Source: Streptomyces eurocidicus (GTDB lineage Bacteria; Actinomycetota; Actinomycetes; Streptomycetales; Streptomycetaceae). Taken from it: DNA of 64,000 bases. The DNA lies in assembly GCF_002891295.1 (NCBI RefSeq), contig NZ_LGUI01000009.1, positions 186,001 through 250,000 of the forward strand. Reading direction: 5' to 3'. Below, one piece after another: positions 28,410-38,260 of this stretch. The notes under the pieces were generated by a model that worked only from the letters and a program-made list of their open reading frames with translations, had not been told where the DNA came from and made no database searches. How positions within the stretch are numbered: the first letter of the stretch is position 1; every line of letters starts with the position of its first letter. A program made the translations under genes and the position numbers.

Positions 28410-29707
28410 TTACGCGTCCCCCGGCGCCGCCTCCAGGCTCGCCAGGTGGACCCGCATGCCTTCCGTGAACTCCTGCCCGGTGGTGGTGAGTTCACTGGAT
28501 TCAAGCAGGAGGGGCAGGGTCGCCGCGACCTGTCGGCGGTACGAATCGCCCCGGATCCGCGCCTCGCCGCGGGCGGCGGGCGGCAGGGCCGTCCCGGCGG
28601 CGGCCCGGGTCCAGAAGTCGGCGAGGGCGAGGTGGGCGTAGGCGCCCTGGAGGACGCCCGCGAGGGGGCGCAGGTCCGAGCGCCACGGCACCCGGTAGGC
28701 GGCGGCCGGGGCGGGGCGGTGCAGCGGCAGCAGGTCGTGCAGGACGGACAGCTTGCTGTGCTGCGTCTCGTGGACGAGGACGGCGGCGAGGTCGGCGGCG
28801 GTGTCCGGGAGCGTGGTGAGGACGGCGCCGGGGGCCGCCCGGAAGGTGGCGCTCACCTTGGGCCGGTGGCCGTGGGGGCCGGTGCGGGCGAGGGGTACCA
28901 GGCAGCGGACGAGCGCCGCCGCCTCGGCGGCCCGGCCGGGGTCGGTGGCGCGGAGCAGGGCGAGGGCGCCCCGCCAGCGGCGGGCCCAGGGCTGGTGGCG
29001 GGTCTCGGCCCGCGGGGCCGGGGGCAGGGCGGCGCGGCCGACGCCTTCGGGCGGGCGCGGTAGGGGTCGAGGTCGTCGAGGCGCACGGCGGCGCCGGCCG
29101 TTCCGGGCAGCCGGCGCAGGCCGCGCCAGCCGGGGCCGGCGCCGGTGACCCTGCCCCCGGCGAGCAGCAGGACGGGCCCGGCACGGTGGCCGCCCGCGGT
29201 CAGGCGCGCGGTGCGGGCGCCCGCGGTGAGCCGGGCGGTGGGGGCCCGTACGGCGAGGGTGCCGATGCCGGGGAGGGTGATCCGGCCGTCGTGGGCGGGC
29301 AGGGTGACGCCGAATCCGCCGCCTGCCCGGAGGGCGGCCGCGGCGGCGACGGCGCCGAGCCGCCCGAGGCCGCGGGCGAGCGCGGGACCGTCCTCGGCGG
29401 CGAGGGTACGGGCCAGCCAGTTGCCGACGGCGGGGTAGTCGAGGGTGTCGCGGACGGCGTCCGGGTGCCGGGCCTCGGTGCGCTCCAGGAGCCGCCAGTG
29501 CCGCTCGAAGAGGGCCCGGGCCGGGGCGGGGATCGCGCCGGGGTCCCGGTCGAGGCGGGTGAGCAGGGACTTGAGCAGGACGAGCCGGCGGCTGTGCAGC
29601 CCGCGCAGGAGCAGGGCGAGGTCCTCGGGCTCGGCACGGGTGCGCGCCAGCCGGGCGAGGGCGGCGGCCGGCACGGCGGTGGTCTCACGGGCGGGGTGAA
29701 CGGTCAT
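28410..29707 (-). CDS. aKG-HExxH-type peptide beta-hydroxylase (HEXXH RiPP-modification protein), frameshifted
   Basis: About 432 aa if one base is restored near 29045-29065. The N-terminal part (from ATG 29707) is in one frame up to RLDDLDPYRA, and the C-terminal part continues in the next with RHQPWARRWRGAL and the active-site helix VLVHETQHSKLSVLHDL, where HETQH is the metal motif. QGAYAHLALADFW follows, also typical. NCBI groups these as 2-oxoglutarate-dependent peptide beta-hydroxylases that act on ribosomal peptides next to FxsA/FxsB-type genes. Here the likely substrate is the small peptide encoded 690 bp upstream. No clear ribosome site precedes ATG 29707, and the upstream space is occupied by repeats, so expression may depend on the operon or be impaired. 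Confidence 0.75.
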
Positions 29708-29735
29708 CGGGGCGTCCCGGCGGCACCGCACACGG

Positions 29736-30117
29736 CCGTTCCGGCCACCAGCCGCCGAACGGCGGACCCGGCAGGGCCCTGATCCGCTCCGGCCGGAAGA
29801 GCCTCCACCACCGACCGCCGACCCACACCCGGCCGTGCCACGCCCGGCGCCACGGCGCCACACACAGCCGTTCCGGCCACCAGCCACCGGACGGCGGACC
29901 CGGCAGGGCCCTGATCCGCTCCGGCCGGAAGAGCCTCCACCACCGGCCACCGACCCACACCCGGCCGTGCCACGCCCGGCGCCACGGCGCCACACACAGC
30001 CGTTCCGGCCACCAGCCACCGGACGGCGGACCCGGCAGGGCCCTGATCCGCTCCGGCCGGAAGAGCCTCCACCACCGGCCACCGACCCACACCCGGCCGT
30101 GCCACGCCCGGCGCCAC
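29736..30117. repeat. 132-bp tandem repeat, 2.9 copies
   Basis: Copies start at 29736, 29868 and 30000 with an exact 132-bp period. The last two are almost identical, and the first differs at a few bases. 132 is a multiple of three, so long frames stay open on both strands (one gives a Trp-rich unit, another a Pro-rich one), but neither resembles a known protein. It fills most of the space between the precursor peptide and hydroxylase genes, where a radical SAM gene would be expected. Confidence 0.9.
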
Positions 30118-30357
30118 GACATCGGCGCCGTCCTCGCGCGGCGGATCGCCCGCGACGTCGCCCGGCCGGTCCTCGTCCTCGTCGGACGGTGGCCACGGGA
30201 CGGGCGCGTCGACGCGCTCCTCGGCGAGCTGCGGGCCATGGGTGCCGAGGCCCGCTACGAGCGGGCGGACGGCGCCGCACGCGACCGGCTCCGCCGCCGT
30301 GTCCCGGGCCACGGGCGCCCGGCGGCCCGCGTCCGTACCCGGCTCCGTGGGCCGTAA
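30118..30357 (+). pseudogene. Ketoreductase/SDR-like fragment, possibly from a polyketide synthase
   Basis: The plus strand encodes about 79 codons to a TAA at 30355. They read DIGAVLARRIARDVARPVLV, then LVGR, then DALLGELRAMGAEARYE. This resembles the start of the NADPH-binding fold of polyketide-synthase ketoreductase domains (GxGDIG, helix, LVGR, ELRALGAEV..D). The glycine-rich TGG part is missing because the sequence runs straight into the 132-bp repeat, and the frame ends before the catalytic Ser/Tyr region. The opposite strand shows nothing recognisable here. It looks like a relic moved in with the repeats. The assignment rests on about 60 residues and is tentative. Confidence 0.4.
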
Positions 30358-30398
30358 GTCGTCCGGATCCGGTCCCGGGGCGGTCGGGTGCGGGGCGG

Positions 30399-30617
30399 TC
30401 ACCGGGCGGTGGCGGCGGTCCCGCTCGCGCCGTCCGAGTACCAGGTCTGGCCGTAGTCCGACGGGCGCAGGAGGACGTCGGACACCGCGGCGTCCAGGGC
30501 GCCGTCTCCCGTGTGACGCAAGGTCCGCAGGTCGACGCCGGTGAGGTCGGGCAGTCCTGGCGTCCTCGCCGTGCTGTCCGCCGGGTCGGCCGGTGCGGCG
30601 TTCCTGTGCTCGGGCAC
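30399..30617 (-). CDS. FxsA-like RiPP precursor peptide
   Basis: 72 aa from GTG 30617, with GGAGGA seven bases upstream. The leader-like part (PGLPDLTGVDLRTLRH, then a short amphipathic helix) matches the LPDLT...DLRTL start of FxSxx-COOH family peptides. The C-terminal part contains YGQTWYSDGASG, with Trp-Tyr-Ser and Tyr-Ser-Asp triplets of the aromatic-x-Ser/Asp form cross-linked by three-residue cyclophane enzymes such as FxsB. It does not end in FxSxx itself. It lies 101 bp downstream of the vWA protein gene and upstream of the HExxH hydroxylase gene, both on the same strand. No radical SAM enzyme is encoded in the window. Function as a modified peptide is inferred. Confidence 0.6.
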   Translation of the reverse strand: MPEHRNAAPADPADSTARTPGLPDLTGVDLRTLRHTGDGALDAAVSDVLLRPSDYGQTWYSDGASGTAATAR

Positions 30618-30718
30618 CCTCTTCTCCTCCCTGCCGCCATCCGCCGTGAGCGGCCCCCGCGGCTGCACGGTTCTTCCCGGGGGCCGGGAAGCGGAAACCC
30701 GTTCGGGCCGCGTTCCGG

Positions 30719-33700
30719 TCATGCGCCACCGGCCCGTGGGGCGCTCAGGCGCGCGACGCGCTCCTGTGTGTCCCGCACCTCCGCCCAGGGAACGGCCGCG
30801 AGCCGGGCGGTGAGTTCGCGCCACTCCCGGGCGGCCTCCTGATAGGCGGTCAGGGCCGCCCGGGGCCGGCCCATGCGCTCCACGACGTCACCGTAGCGGT
30901 GCGCGGCCCGCGCGGCGAGCACGGAACCCGGCAGGTCCCCGGCCGCGCGCCGGGCCTCCGCCAGCGCGGCGGTGAAGGCCGCGGCCGCGTCGTCGAGCGG
31001 GGCGGAGGCGGACCGCTCGTGCAGGGTCGTCCGGGCGGCGCCGAGCTCCAGCCACGCCTCGGCCCGGGCCGTGGGGTCGGGGGCGCGCCGGGCGGCCTGT
31101 TCGAGGAGGTGGCAGCTCTCGTAGAGGTCGGGCAGGAACCCCTGCCGCGCGAAGCGCAGGACCAGGGCACGGGCCAGCAGCAGCTGGAGCCGGGCCCGTC
31201 CGGCCGCCGGCCCGGTGCTGATGGCGAACGCCTCCCGCAGCACGGCCTCGGCCCGCCCGGCGGACGAGGCCGTCCGGTCCCGCCGGGCGCGGCCGAGCAG
31301 CGACTCGCCCCACTCGGCGAGCAGCTCGCAACGGGCGGGGCTGTAGGCGCCGGTGAGGTCGGCGGCCGCCGCGTACGCCTCGTCGGCCGCCGCCCAGTCC
31401 CGCAGGGCGGTACGGGCGCGGGCCTGCTCGGTGCGGCAGCGCAGCAGCAGCCCGTCGTCACCGGCGGTGGCCTCGGCCCGGTCGAGGGCCCCGAGGACCT
31501 CGACCCCGGGCGCCCGGGACAGGCCGAGCGCCCGGGCGAGGTCGAGCAGGGCGGCGCAGCGCTGCCCGGGCGGGGCCCCGGAGGACTCCAGGAGGGCGCA
31601 GGCAGTACGGAGCTCGGCGGCGGCACGCGCGCCCGTACGGGTGCCGGGTGCACTGGCGGCCTGGCGGCCGGCCGCTCCTTCGGTACGGGGGGCGTCCCCG
31701 GTCCCGGACGAGGTGACGCTGCCGGGGCCGGCCGGGGGGACGGGCTCGCGGTCGGGTGGGGTGGCGCTGCCGAGGTCGGCCGGGGATACGGGCTCACCGC
31801 CGGGCGGGGTCACGCTCCCACGGTCGGCCGAGGGGACAGGCTCACCGCCGGTCGGGGTGGCACTACCGAGGTCAGCCGAGGAGACAGACTCGCCACCGGG
31901 TGAAGTCACGCCCCCACGGCCAGCCGGGGATACAGGCTCCCGGTCCGACGGGGTGAGCGTCCGGACGTCGGGCCGGGCGGTGCTGTCGGAGCCGGGCGAG
32001 TCGTCGGGCTCACCACCGGGTGGGGTGACACTCCCGCGGTCGGCCGAGGGAACGGGCTCATCACCAGGTGAGGCGGCACTCCCACGGACAGCCGGGGATG
32101 CAGGCTCCCGGTCCGACGGAGTGAGCGTCCGGGCGTCGGACCGGGCGGTGCTGCCGGAGCCGGGCCAGTCGTCGGGCTCACCACCGGGCGAGGTGGCACT
32201 CCCACGGCCAGCCGAGGCGACGGGCTCACGGTCGGGTGGGGTCACGCTCCCGGGGCCGGCCGAGGGAATGGGTTCACCGCCAGGTGAGGCGGCACTCCCA
32301 CCACCAGCCGAGGAGACAGGCTCACCACCGGGTGAAGTCACGCCCCCACGGCCAGCCGGGGATGCAGGCTCCCGGTCCGACGGAGTGGGCGTCCGGGCGT
32401 CGGGCCGGACGGTGCTGTCGGAGCCGGTCGAGTCGTCGGGCCCGGCGGCCGCCCCCGGGTGCGTAGGGGCCCCGGGGAAGGAACCGGCCAGGACTCCCGT
32501 GCCGTAGGCGGGCACGGCCTCCTCGCCGGACTCAGCGGACTCGCCGGACTCGCCACCGGAGCCCGGCCCGAAGGGGAAGGCCGTTCCCAGGTCGGCCGAA
32601 GGCCCCGTACCGGCACCGGCACCGCCATCGGAGCCGTGCGGCGGCCGGGGCTCGGTGACCGGGTCCGCCCCGGCGTCACGGGCGGACCCGTGCCCCGCCT
32701 CGGAACGGGTCCCCGCCCCCGGCCGGGGGGCCGGGCCCGCGTTCGGCTCCGGCGGTGGCGGGACGAGCAGCTCCGCCGTGGTCTCCCGTTCCGCCTGGGC
32801 CAGGAGGACCCGGCCCAGGCGGAGGTGGCGGATCGCCGTGCCCGGCGGCAGGGCCGTCAGGACCGCCTCCGCGCGGGCGAGCCGTCCGGCGTCGCCCGTC
32901 GCCCGCCACAGGGCCTCGTGGACGGCGGCCAGTTCCAGCGCCGCCTCCGTGTGCGCCGCGCCGCCCGGCGTCGCGTGGCCGGCCGCGGTGGTGAGGAGCA
33001 CGGCCGCCTCCTCCAGGAGGCCGGTCCCGGCGTCGGGCGCGTGGCGTACCGCCTCGGTGCCGGCCAGGGCGTGGAGGACCCCGCCCAGGACGAGCCGGGC
33101 CCGTACGCCCTCGGCCGTCTCCGGGGCCGCGGCCGCCGCCGGCCCGGCGAGCTCGCGGGCCTCGTGCAGCAGCGTGGGGTCGCCCTGGGCGTGCCAGAGC
33201 CGCAGCAGCCGGTCGGCCTCGGCGAGGGGGCCGCTCTCGACGGGCACCGGCCGGTACCAGCGCACCACCCGGGCGGGCACCTCGGCGAACAGCTCGGGCT
33301 CGGGCGCGGCGGCCCCGGGCGGCTCGGCCGGGTCCGGCGCGGGGCCGCCGTCGGCCCGGCCGGAGAGCTGGGCGACGGCGAGCGCGGAGAAGTTCCGGGC
33401 GCCCTTCCCGAAGTGCCGTTCGACGAACTCCGAGCAGTGTTTGAGGACGAGCGCGGCGGCGCCCTGGTCCAGGGAGCGCAGCAGCATCTCGCGCACGCCG
33501 TCGGCGAATTCGTACCAGTGCCCGTCGGCGGGGTCGGCGGCCGGGCCCGGCTCCGGTTCGGGCAGCCGCCACAGCAGCCCGCCGAGGAGGACCTCGGCCA
33601 GCTCCATGGGCCCGGTGTCCGGCAGCATCGCCCGCTGCACCAGCTGCATCACCGGCAGCGTCAGCGGCACCGCGGCGAGGTGCGTGGCGAGGCGCAGCGC

Positions 33701-34953
33701 GCCGGGCGAGGCGCTGGCCCGGAAGGCCCGCAGCAGTTCCTCGGCTCCGGCCGGGGCGCCGGCCGGGGCGGCCGGGGGGCCGGGGGGTGGCCGGGCAGCA
33801 CCCAGCCGGCCGCGCCGCGCACGGTGGTCCGGCCGGGCCCGGCCAGCAGCCGGGCCCAGGAGCCGAGCGCCTCCTGGGTGGGCGGGAGGACGGGGACGGG
33901 CAGGGCGCCGGGGGCGGGGTCCGGGCCGTAGCCGTCGGGGTCGAAGCCGAGCCGGCCGCCGGACGCGGGGTCGCGGACGAGGAGGCCGGCGTCGGCGGGC
34001 AGCGCGGTGCGCGGCCACAGGCGTGGCGGCAGCGGCTGGACGACGGCGAGCGGCGAGGTCAGCGACCAGTGGTGGAGCAGCTGTTGGGCCCGCCCCTCCT
34101 GCCAGAGGGGGCCGACGCAGTCGCTGAGGACGAGGGTGAGGCGGCGGCCGGTGGGGTCGCGGAACTGGTCGGCGGGGCGGGGCCGGCCGGCGCCGGGCGC
34201 GGCGGAGGTGCCGACGAGCGGGGTGCCGTCCTCGGCCCGGTGCAGATAGCGCACCCGGACGTCGCGGAAGGCGCCCAACTGGGCGCATGTCTGCCGGAGT
34301 TCCTCCAGCATGCGCTCCCAGACGACCATGGACGGGGAGGCGTCCATGAGCAGCTGCATGGCGGCGGCGCGGCGGCCGCCCCGGCGGTAGAGGGGCTGGA
34401 GGACGCCGGTGCGGGCGGCCTGGTCGGCGGTGGCGTTCTCGTCGAGGGGGCCGCGGGTGGGTGCGGCGAGCGAGCGGTAGCCGCGCAGGGGGCGCAGGGC
34501 GCGCTGGAGGCCGAGCAGGCCGGGCAGGGACGCGGCCGTGGGCACCCGGATGGGGAACGTCTCGGTCTCGCGCGGCTCGGCGGCCTGCCGGGCGCCCTCG
34601 GCGTGCAGCGCGACCGGGCCCGTCCGCTCGGCGCGGACCGTACGGGCGGGTGGGCGGTGCGGGCCGCCGCCGGGGGTGGTGGCGGCGGAGTCGTCCACGC
34701 CTCCGTGCGGCTCCCCGGGCTCCCGGGGTTCCCCGGCCGGGGCCGCCCCGTGCTCCCCCGGCGCCGCCTCGGCGCCGGGGGTCCCGTCAGGCCCGGCGGC
34801 CGGGGACCCGGCGGTCCCGGCCGTGTCCCCGGGCGTGACCCAGCGGGCCAGCCACACCGCGTCGGCGATCTCCTCCGGGGTGAGGTCCCAGGTCGCGGCC
34901 CGCAGGCGGGCGACCAGCTGCCCCAGCCCCTCCTCGTCGGGGGGCGCCGTCAT
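30719..34953 (-). CDS. vWA-domain protein of the SAV_2336 type with repetitive linker and C-terminal TPR-like domain, frameshifted
   Basis: About 1411 aa if one base is restored at two G6 runs (33773-33788). The N-terminal segment (LGQLVARLRAATWDLTPEEIADAVWLA) is the SAV_2336 start. A von Willebrand A domain follows with the metal motif DASPS (Asp204, Ser206, Ser208). After the shift the family sequence resumes (SPGALRLATHLAAVPLTLPVMQ). A Gly/Pro/Ser/Asp linker of roughly 250 residues made of short repeats comes next, then helical TPR-like repeats to the end. In vWA-MoxR-VMAP ternary systems this protein partners with the MoxR ATPase, encoded six bases upstream, and the trypsin-VMAP protein. 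It probably acts as an adaptor whose metal site binds a partner. Confidence 0.82.
31680..32440. repeat. Degenerate short repeats encoding a Gly/Pro/Ser/Asp-rich linker
   Basis: Many imperfect copies of a roughly 45-48 bp unit encode variants of SPGGEPVSSAGRGS and DREPASPA. Longer blocks recur too, for example ARTLTPSDREP appears several times. The copies keep the frame of the vWA protein. Such arrays change length quickly by slippage and are also hard to assemble. Confidence 0.75.
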
Positions 34954-34959
34954 AGCCGA

Positions 34960-35973
34960 TCACCTCGGACGGTCCAGTGGTTGCATGAGCATGTCGGCGA
35001 GCCGCTCGCGGGTGACCCGCTCGGCGCGCGGGGCGTGCTGGGTGAGGAAGAGGGCGTTGAGGAGCTGGTCGGCGGCGATGACCTCGCCCGGCTCCCGGTC
35101 GAGGAAGCGCTGGATGAGTCCGTCGCCCTCGGTCACCGCGGCGTCGCCGAGGTGGGCCCGGACCATGGCGGTCAGCTGCTCCTCGCCCGGCGGTTCGAGG
35201 TCGAGCTGGATGCAGCGGCGCAGCAGGGCGGCGGGGAAGTCGCGCTCGCCGTTGGAGGTGAGGACGATCAGCGGGAAGGTCGTGCAGCGCACCCGCCCGC
35301 CCTGGATCACCGCCCGGCCGCCGTCGTCGGTGAGCACCTCCACCGCGGGCTCGCGGTCGGCGATGCGCTCCAGTTCCAGGAGGGTGAACTCGCCCTCCTC
35401 CAGGGCGTTCAGCAGGTCGTTGGGCAGGTCGAGGTCGCCCTTGTCCAGCTCGTCGACGAGCAGCACCCGGGGGCTGTCGGAGGGCAGCAGGGCGGTGCCG
35501 AGCGGGCCGAGCCGGACGTACGAGCCGATGGAGTGCCGCTCGCCGCCGCCCTCGCCCTCGGCACCGGCCCGCTCCAGCTGGACGTCCTGGAGGCGGGCGA
35601 TGGCGTCGTAGTGGTAGAGGCCGTCGCGGAGGGTGGAGCGGCTGACGATGGGCCAGCGGAGCACCCGGCCGAGGCCCAGCTCGTGGGCGACGGCGTGGGC
35701 GAGGGTGGATTTTCCCGTTCCGGGGCTGCCGGTGACCAGCAGCGGGCGGCGGAGGTAGAGCGCCGCGTTGACGGCCTCGACCTCGTCGGGGCGCGGGTGG
35801 TGGTTCTCCACGAGCCGGCGCAGCACGCCGAGGCGACGGGCGGCGCTGGGGTCGGTGCCCGCGCCGGCGTCGGGGCCGGTGGCGGCGAAGTCGCGCCAGG
35901 GCGGGGGCGGGGGCAGGCGCCGTATCCCGTCGTGCGGCAGACCCGCTCCCCGGTAGATGCGCCAATCGTTCAC
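34960..35973 (-). CDS. MoxR-type AAA+ ATPase
   Basis: 337 aa from GTG 35973, with GAGGAG upstream. The AAA+ core shows Walker A GSPGTGKS (82-89), Walker B VLLVDELDKGD, sensor SNGERDF and arginine finger region ALLRRC. MoxR ATPases act as chaperones that load metals or remodel proteins together with vWA partners, and such a vWA gene starts six bases downstream. With the trypsin-VMAP gene 142 bp upstream it completes the vWA-MoxR-VMAP set. It probably links NTP hydrolysis to switching on the effector module of the cassette. Confidence 0.92.
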   Translation of the reverse strand: MNDWRIYRGAGLPHDGIRRLPPPPPWRDFAATGPDAGAGTDPSAARRLGVLRRLVENHHPRPDEVEAVNAALYLRRPLLVTGSPGTGKSTLAHAVAHELGLGRVLRWPIVSRSTLRDGLYHYDAIARLQDVQLERAGAEGEGGGERHSIGSYVRLGPLGTALLPSDSPRVLLVDELDKGDLDLPNDLLNALEEGEFTLLELERIADREPAVEVLTDDGGRAVIQGGRVRCTTFPLIVLTSNGERDFPAALLRRCIQLDLEPPGEEQLTAMVRAHLGDAAVTEGDGLIQRFLDREPGEVIAADQLLNALFLTQHAPRAERVTRERLADMLMQPLDRPR

Positions 35974-36115
35974 GCTGGGCTCCTCACCGCTGATGCCGAC
36001 GCCTCGAACCGTGTCCCGCCGGGGCGCCGCGTGGCGCTCTCCGCACGAAGGTAGCCCGTGGGGGCACGGGCTGCCGAGCCCGACCGGGCTTCCCTGCCGG
36101 GAACTTGACGGCCCG

Positions 36116-38260
36116 TCATGACAGCGGGTCCGGGCGTACGCCGGGGGCGTGGAGGGGCGCCTCGGGCAGGGGCGGGTGGTCGGGTGAGTCGAAGAGCAGG
36201 GCAATCGACCGCGCCCAGAGGGCGTCGGGGTCGGGGTCGTCCGGATCGCCGCTGCGGATGCGCAGGCTGCGGATGCGCCGGTGGAGGCCGGCCGCGGTCC
36301 GGGCCTCGCCGACGAGCCGGGACGCGCGGTGGTGAAATTCGGCGCAATCCGTATGGCCGGTGGCGCATCTGCGCCAGATGACGACCGCGTGCCCGGCGGC
36401 CAGCGCGGCCTCCATCGCCGTGGCCCCGGGCCCGCCGGAGACGGGGCCGCAGTAGACGGGCACGGCGGTGTCCTCCGCGTCCGACAGCCTGCCGTAGGCG
36501 CTGCGGCCGCTCTCCCGGCCCGGTCCGTCGTGCCCGCGCAGGGGCGCCTCGCGGCGCAGCGGCACGGCCGTCAGCGGTCCGCGCTGGGCGCCGCCCCAGC
36601 GGCGGCGCCACTCGGGGATGGCCGGGACGTCGCGGCGGCGCCGGTCGCGGAGCACGACGACGCGGCGCTCGCCGAGCGGCAGGGTGTCCGGGTCGAGGAG
36701 CGGGGTGCCGTCCTCGGCGGTGCAGGGCTGGGCCAGCTGCCAGGAGTCCAGCGGCTCGTCGAACAGCTCGCGCGGCAGGACGACCTCGACGGCGGCCAGG
36801 TGCTCGCCCACGTCGCCCTGGCGGACGGCCTCGGCGATGGGCTCCAGCAGCGTCTCGCGCAGCCGGGCGCGGGGGACGCCCCGGTCGTCGCCGCGCAGGG
36901 TGACGAGGTCGTCCTCGCGGAGCAGCTTGACGCGCCAGGGGTAACTGTCGCCGTACAGCAGGGGGTCGATCTCCACCAGGACGTCCGCGCGGGCCCGGAC
37001 GGCGGGGACGTCCGGCACGATCTTGCGGTGGACGGTCTTGCGCAGCTCGACCGTGCCGGGCCGGGGCTCCGGGGCGAGCGGCCCGGACGGCTCGCCGGGG
37101 CCGTCCTCGCCGCCGTGCAGGATCTGGTCGATCTCCTCGCGGATGACGGCCTGGAGCGGCTCCTCGCGCCCGGTCAGCCAGCCGCTCAGCTCCTTCAGCG
37201 GCTTCTCGTCCTCCGGCCGGCCGGCCAGGCTGACGGCGGCGGCGACCCGCGCCGCGTAGAGCAGGACGGCCTCCAGCTCCAGGTCGCGGCCGGGGCCCTG
37301 ACCCTCCGTGTCGCGCAGGTCGTAGAGCAGTCCCACGCCCTCGCGCCAGGTGCGCGGGTCGTGCTCGGTGCCCGGCTGGTAGGGGTCCTGGATCACCCGG
37401 CGCTTGACCGCGTCGACCAGGGTCATGACCTCGCCGGGGGTGGCCGGCGGGGTGAGCTCGGCGAGCCGGGCGAAGAGGTGGGTGCGCAGGACGGGGGTGA
37501 AGGCACCGGCGCCGGGCGGCCGGAGCGCGTGCTGGACGCCCGTCCAGCTGCCGCGGGTGCCGACCGCGCGGTAGCGGCTCAGGTGGTGCAGGTCGTGGGC
37601 GCGGACGAGGGCGTGCAACCGCTCCCGGCCGGGCCGGTCGTTGGCCATCCGGCGGAGGGCGGTGACGGGGACGGCGAGGCCCGCCGTGCCCTGGCCGCGG
37701 CCCTTGCTCACGCCGATGACGGCGCCGCGGGCCACGTCGACCACGGGCCCGCCCGAGCAGCCCGCCACGGGTATCTCGCCCCGGAGCAGCATCGCGCCGC
37801 CGTCGCTGCCGTCGCTCCCGGTGGCCGTGCCGACGCCGAAGCGCAGGCCCGGTTCGCCGGTCTCCCGCGACCAGCCGTGCAGGCTGATCCGGGCCGGGAC
37901 GACGGCGGAACGGTCGCTCAGCCACAGGCACTCGGCGTCGTCGGCGCCCGCCACCTCCACCAGCGCGAGGTCGGGCAGCTCCCAGCGGCGCGGCGGGTCC
38001 GCGGGGTCGGCGGGGAGCGGGAGGACGAGCGCGACGCGGCCGGGCCGGGTGCGCTCCCGCCAGTCGGTGACATCGATGGCCGTATCGCCGCTCAGCACGC
38101 CACCACCACCGTTCCCCACCACGTGGGCACAGGTCAGGACCCATCCGGGGGCGACGAAGAAACCACTGCCCCAGAACCGGTCGCCGCTGGGGTCATACCC
38201 GCCGCCGGGGGCGGAGATGCGGACGACCGACCGGCGCACGGTCCCTTCGGCGGCGCTCAA
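36116..38260 (-). CDS. Trypsin-like serine protease fused to VMAP middle and C-terminal domains
   Basis: 714 aa from TTG 38260, which overlaps the previous stop (TTGA). Residues 10-215 are a trypsin-fold domain with an intact triad: His46 in TCAHVVG, Asp97 in PDLALVEV, Ser169 in GCSGGPVVD. A helical middle region (about 240-400, VMAP-M type) and a C-terminal domain with AAVEVVLPRELFDEPLD and AVVIWRR (VMAP-C type) follow. In ternary conflict systems VMAP proteins carry the effector, here a peptidase, held in check by MoxR and vWA partners. No signal peptide is visible, so cleavage would take place in the cytoplasm. The target is unknown, and the small precursor peptide downstream is a candidate but unproven. 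Confidence 0.88.
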   Translation of the reverse strand: MSAAEGTVRRSVVRISAPGGGYDPSGDRFWGSGFFVAPGWVLTCAHVVGNGGGGVLSGDTAIDVTDWRERTRPGRVALVLPLPADPADPPRRWELPDLALVEVAGADDAECLWLSDRSAVVPARISLHGWSRETGEPGLRFGVGTATGSDGSDGGAMLLRGEIPVAGCSGGPVVDVARGAVIGVSKGRGQGTAGLAVPVTALRRMANDRPGRERLHALVRAHDLHHLSRYRAVGTRGSWTGVQHALRPPGAGAFTPVLRTHLFARLAELTPPATPGEVMTLVDAVKRRVIQDPYQPGTEHDPRTWREGVGLLYDLRDTEGQGPGRDLELEAVLLYAARVAAAVSLAGRPEDEKPLKELSGWLTGREEPLQAVIREEIDQILHGGEDGPGEPSGPLAPEPRPGTVELRKTVHRKIVPDVPAVRARADVLVEIDPLLYGDSYPWRVKLLREDDLVTLRGDDRGVPRARLRETLLEPIAEAVRQGDVGEHLAAVEVVLPRELFDEPLDSWQLAQPCTAEDGTPLLDPDTLPLGERRVVVLRDRRRRDVPAIPEWRRRWGGAQRGPLTAVPLRREAPLRGHDGPGRESGRSAYGRLSDAEDTAVPVYCGPVSGGPGATAMEAALAAGHAVVIWRRCATGHTDCAEFHHRASRLVGEARTAAGLHRRIRSLRIRSGDPDDPDPDALWARSIALLFDSPDHPPLPEAPLHAPGVRPDPLS

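Noticed and set aside
29736..30117. 132-bp repeats as a CRISPR array
   Set aside because: Units are contiguous without unique spacers, and no cas genes are present.
29685..30239. Trp/Arg-rich minus-strand frame across the 132-bp repeats, considered as a peptide gene
   Set aside because: It has no ribosome site, no leader-like part and no homology that I recognise. It stays open because the repeat period is a multiple of three. It is mentioned under the repeat finding only.
28853..30640. One long minus-strand frame through the hydroxylase N-terminus and the repeats, read as a single 595-codon gene
   Set aside because: Only the part from 29707 down to about 29060 looks like protein. The upstream part is repeat-derived and the downstream part ends in a shifted frame.
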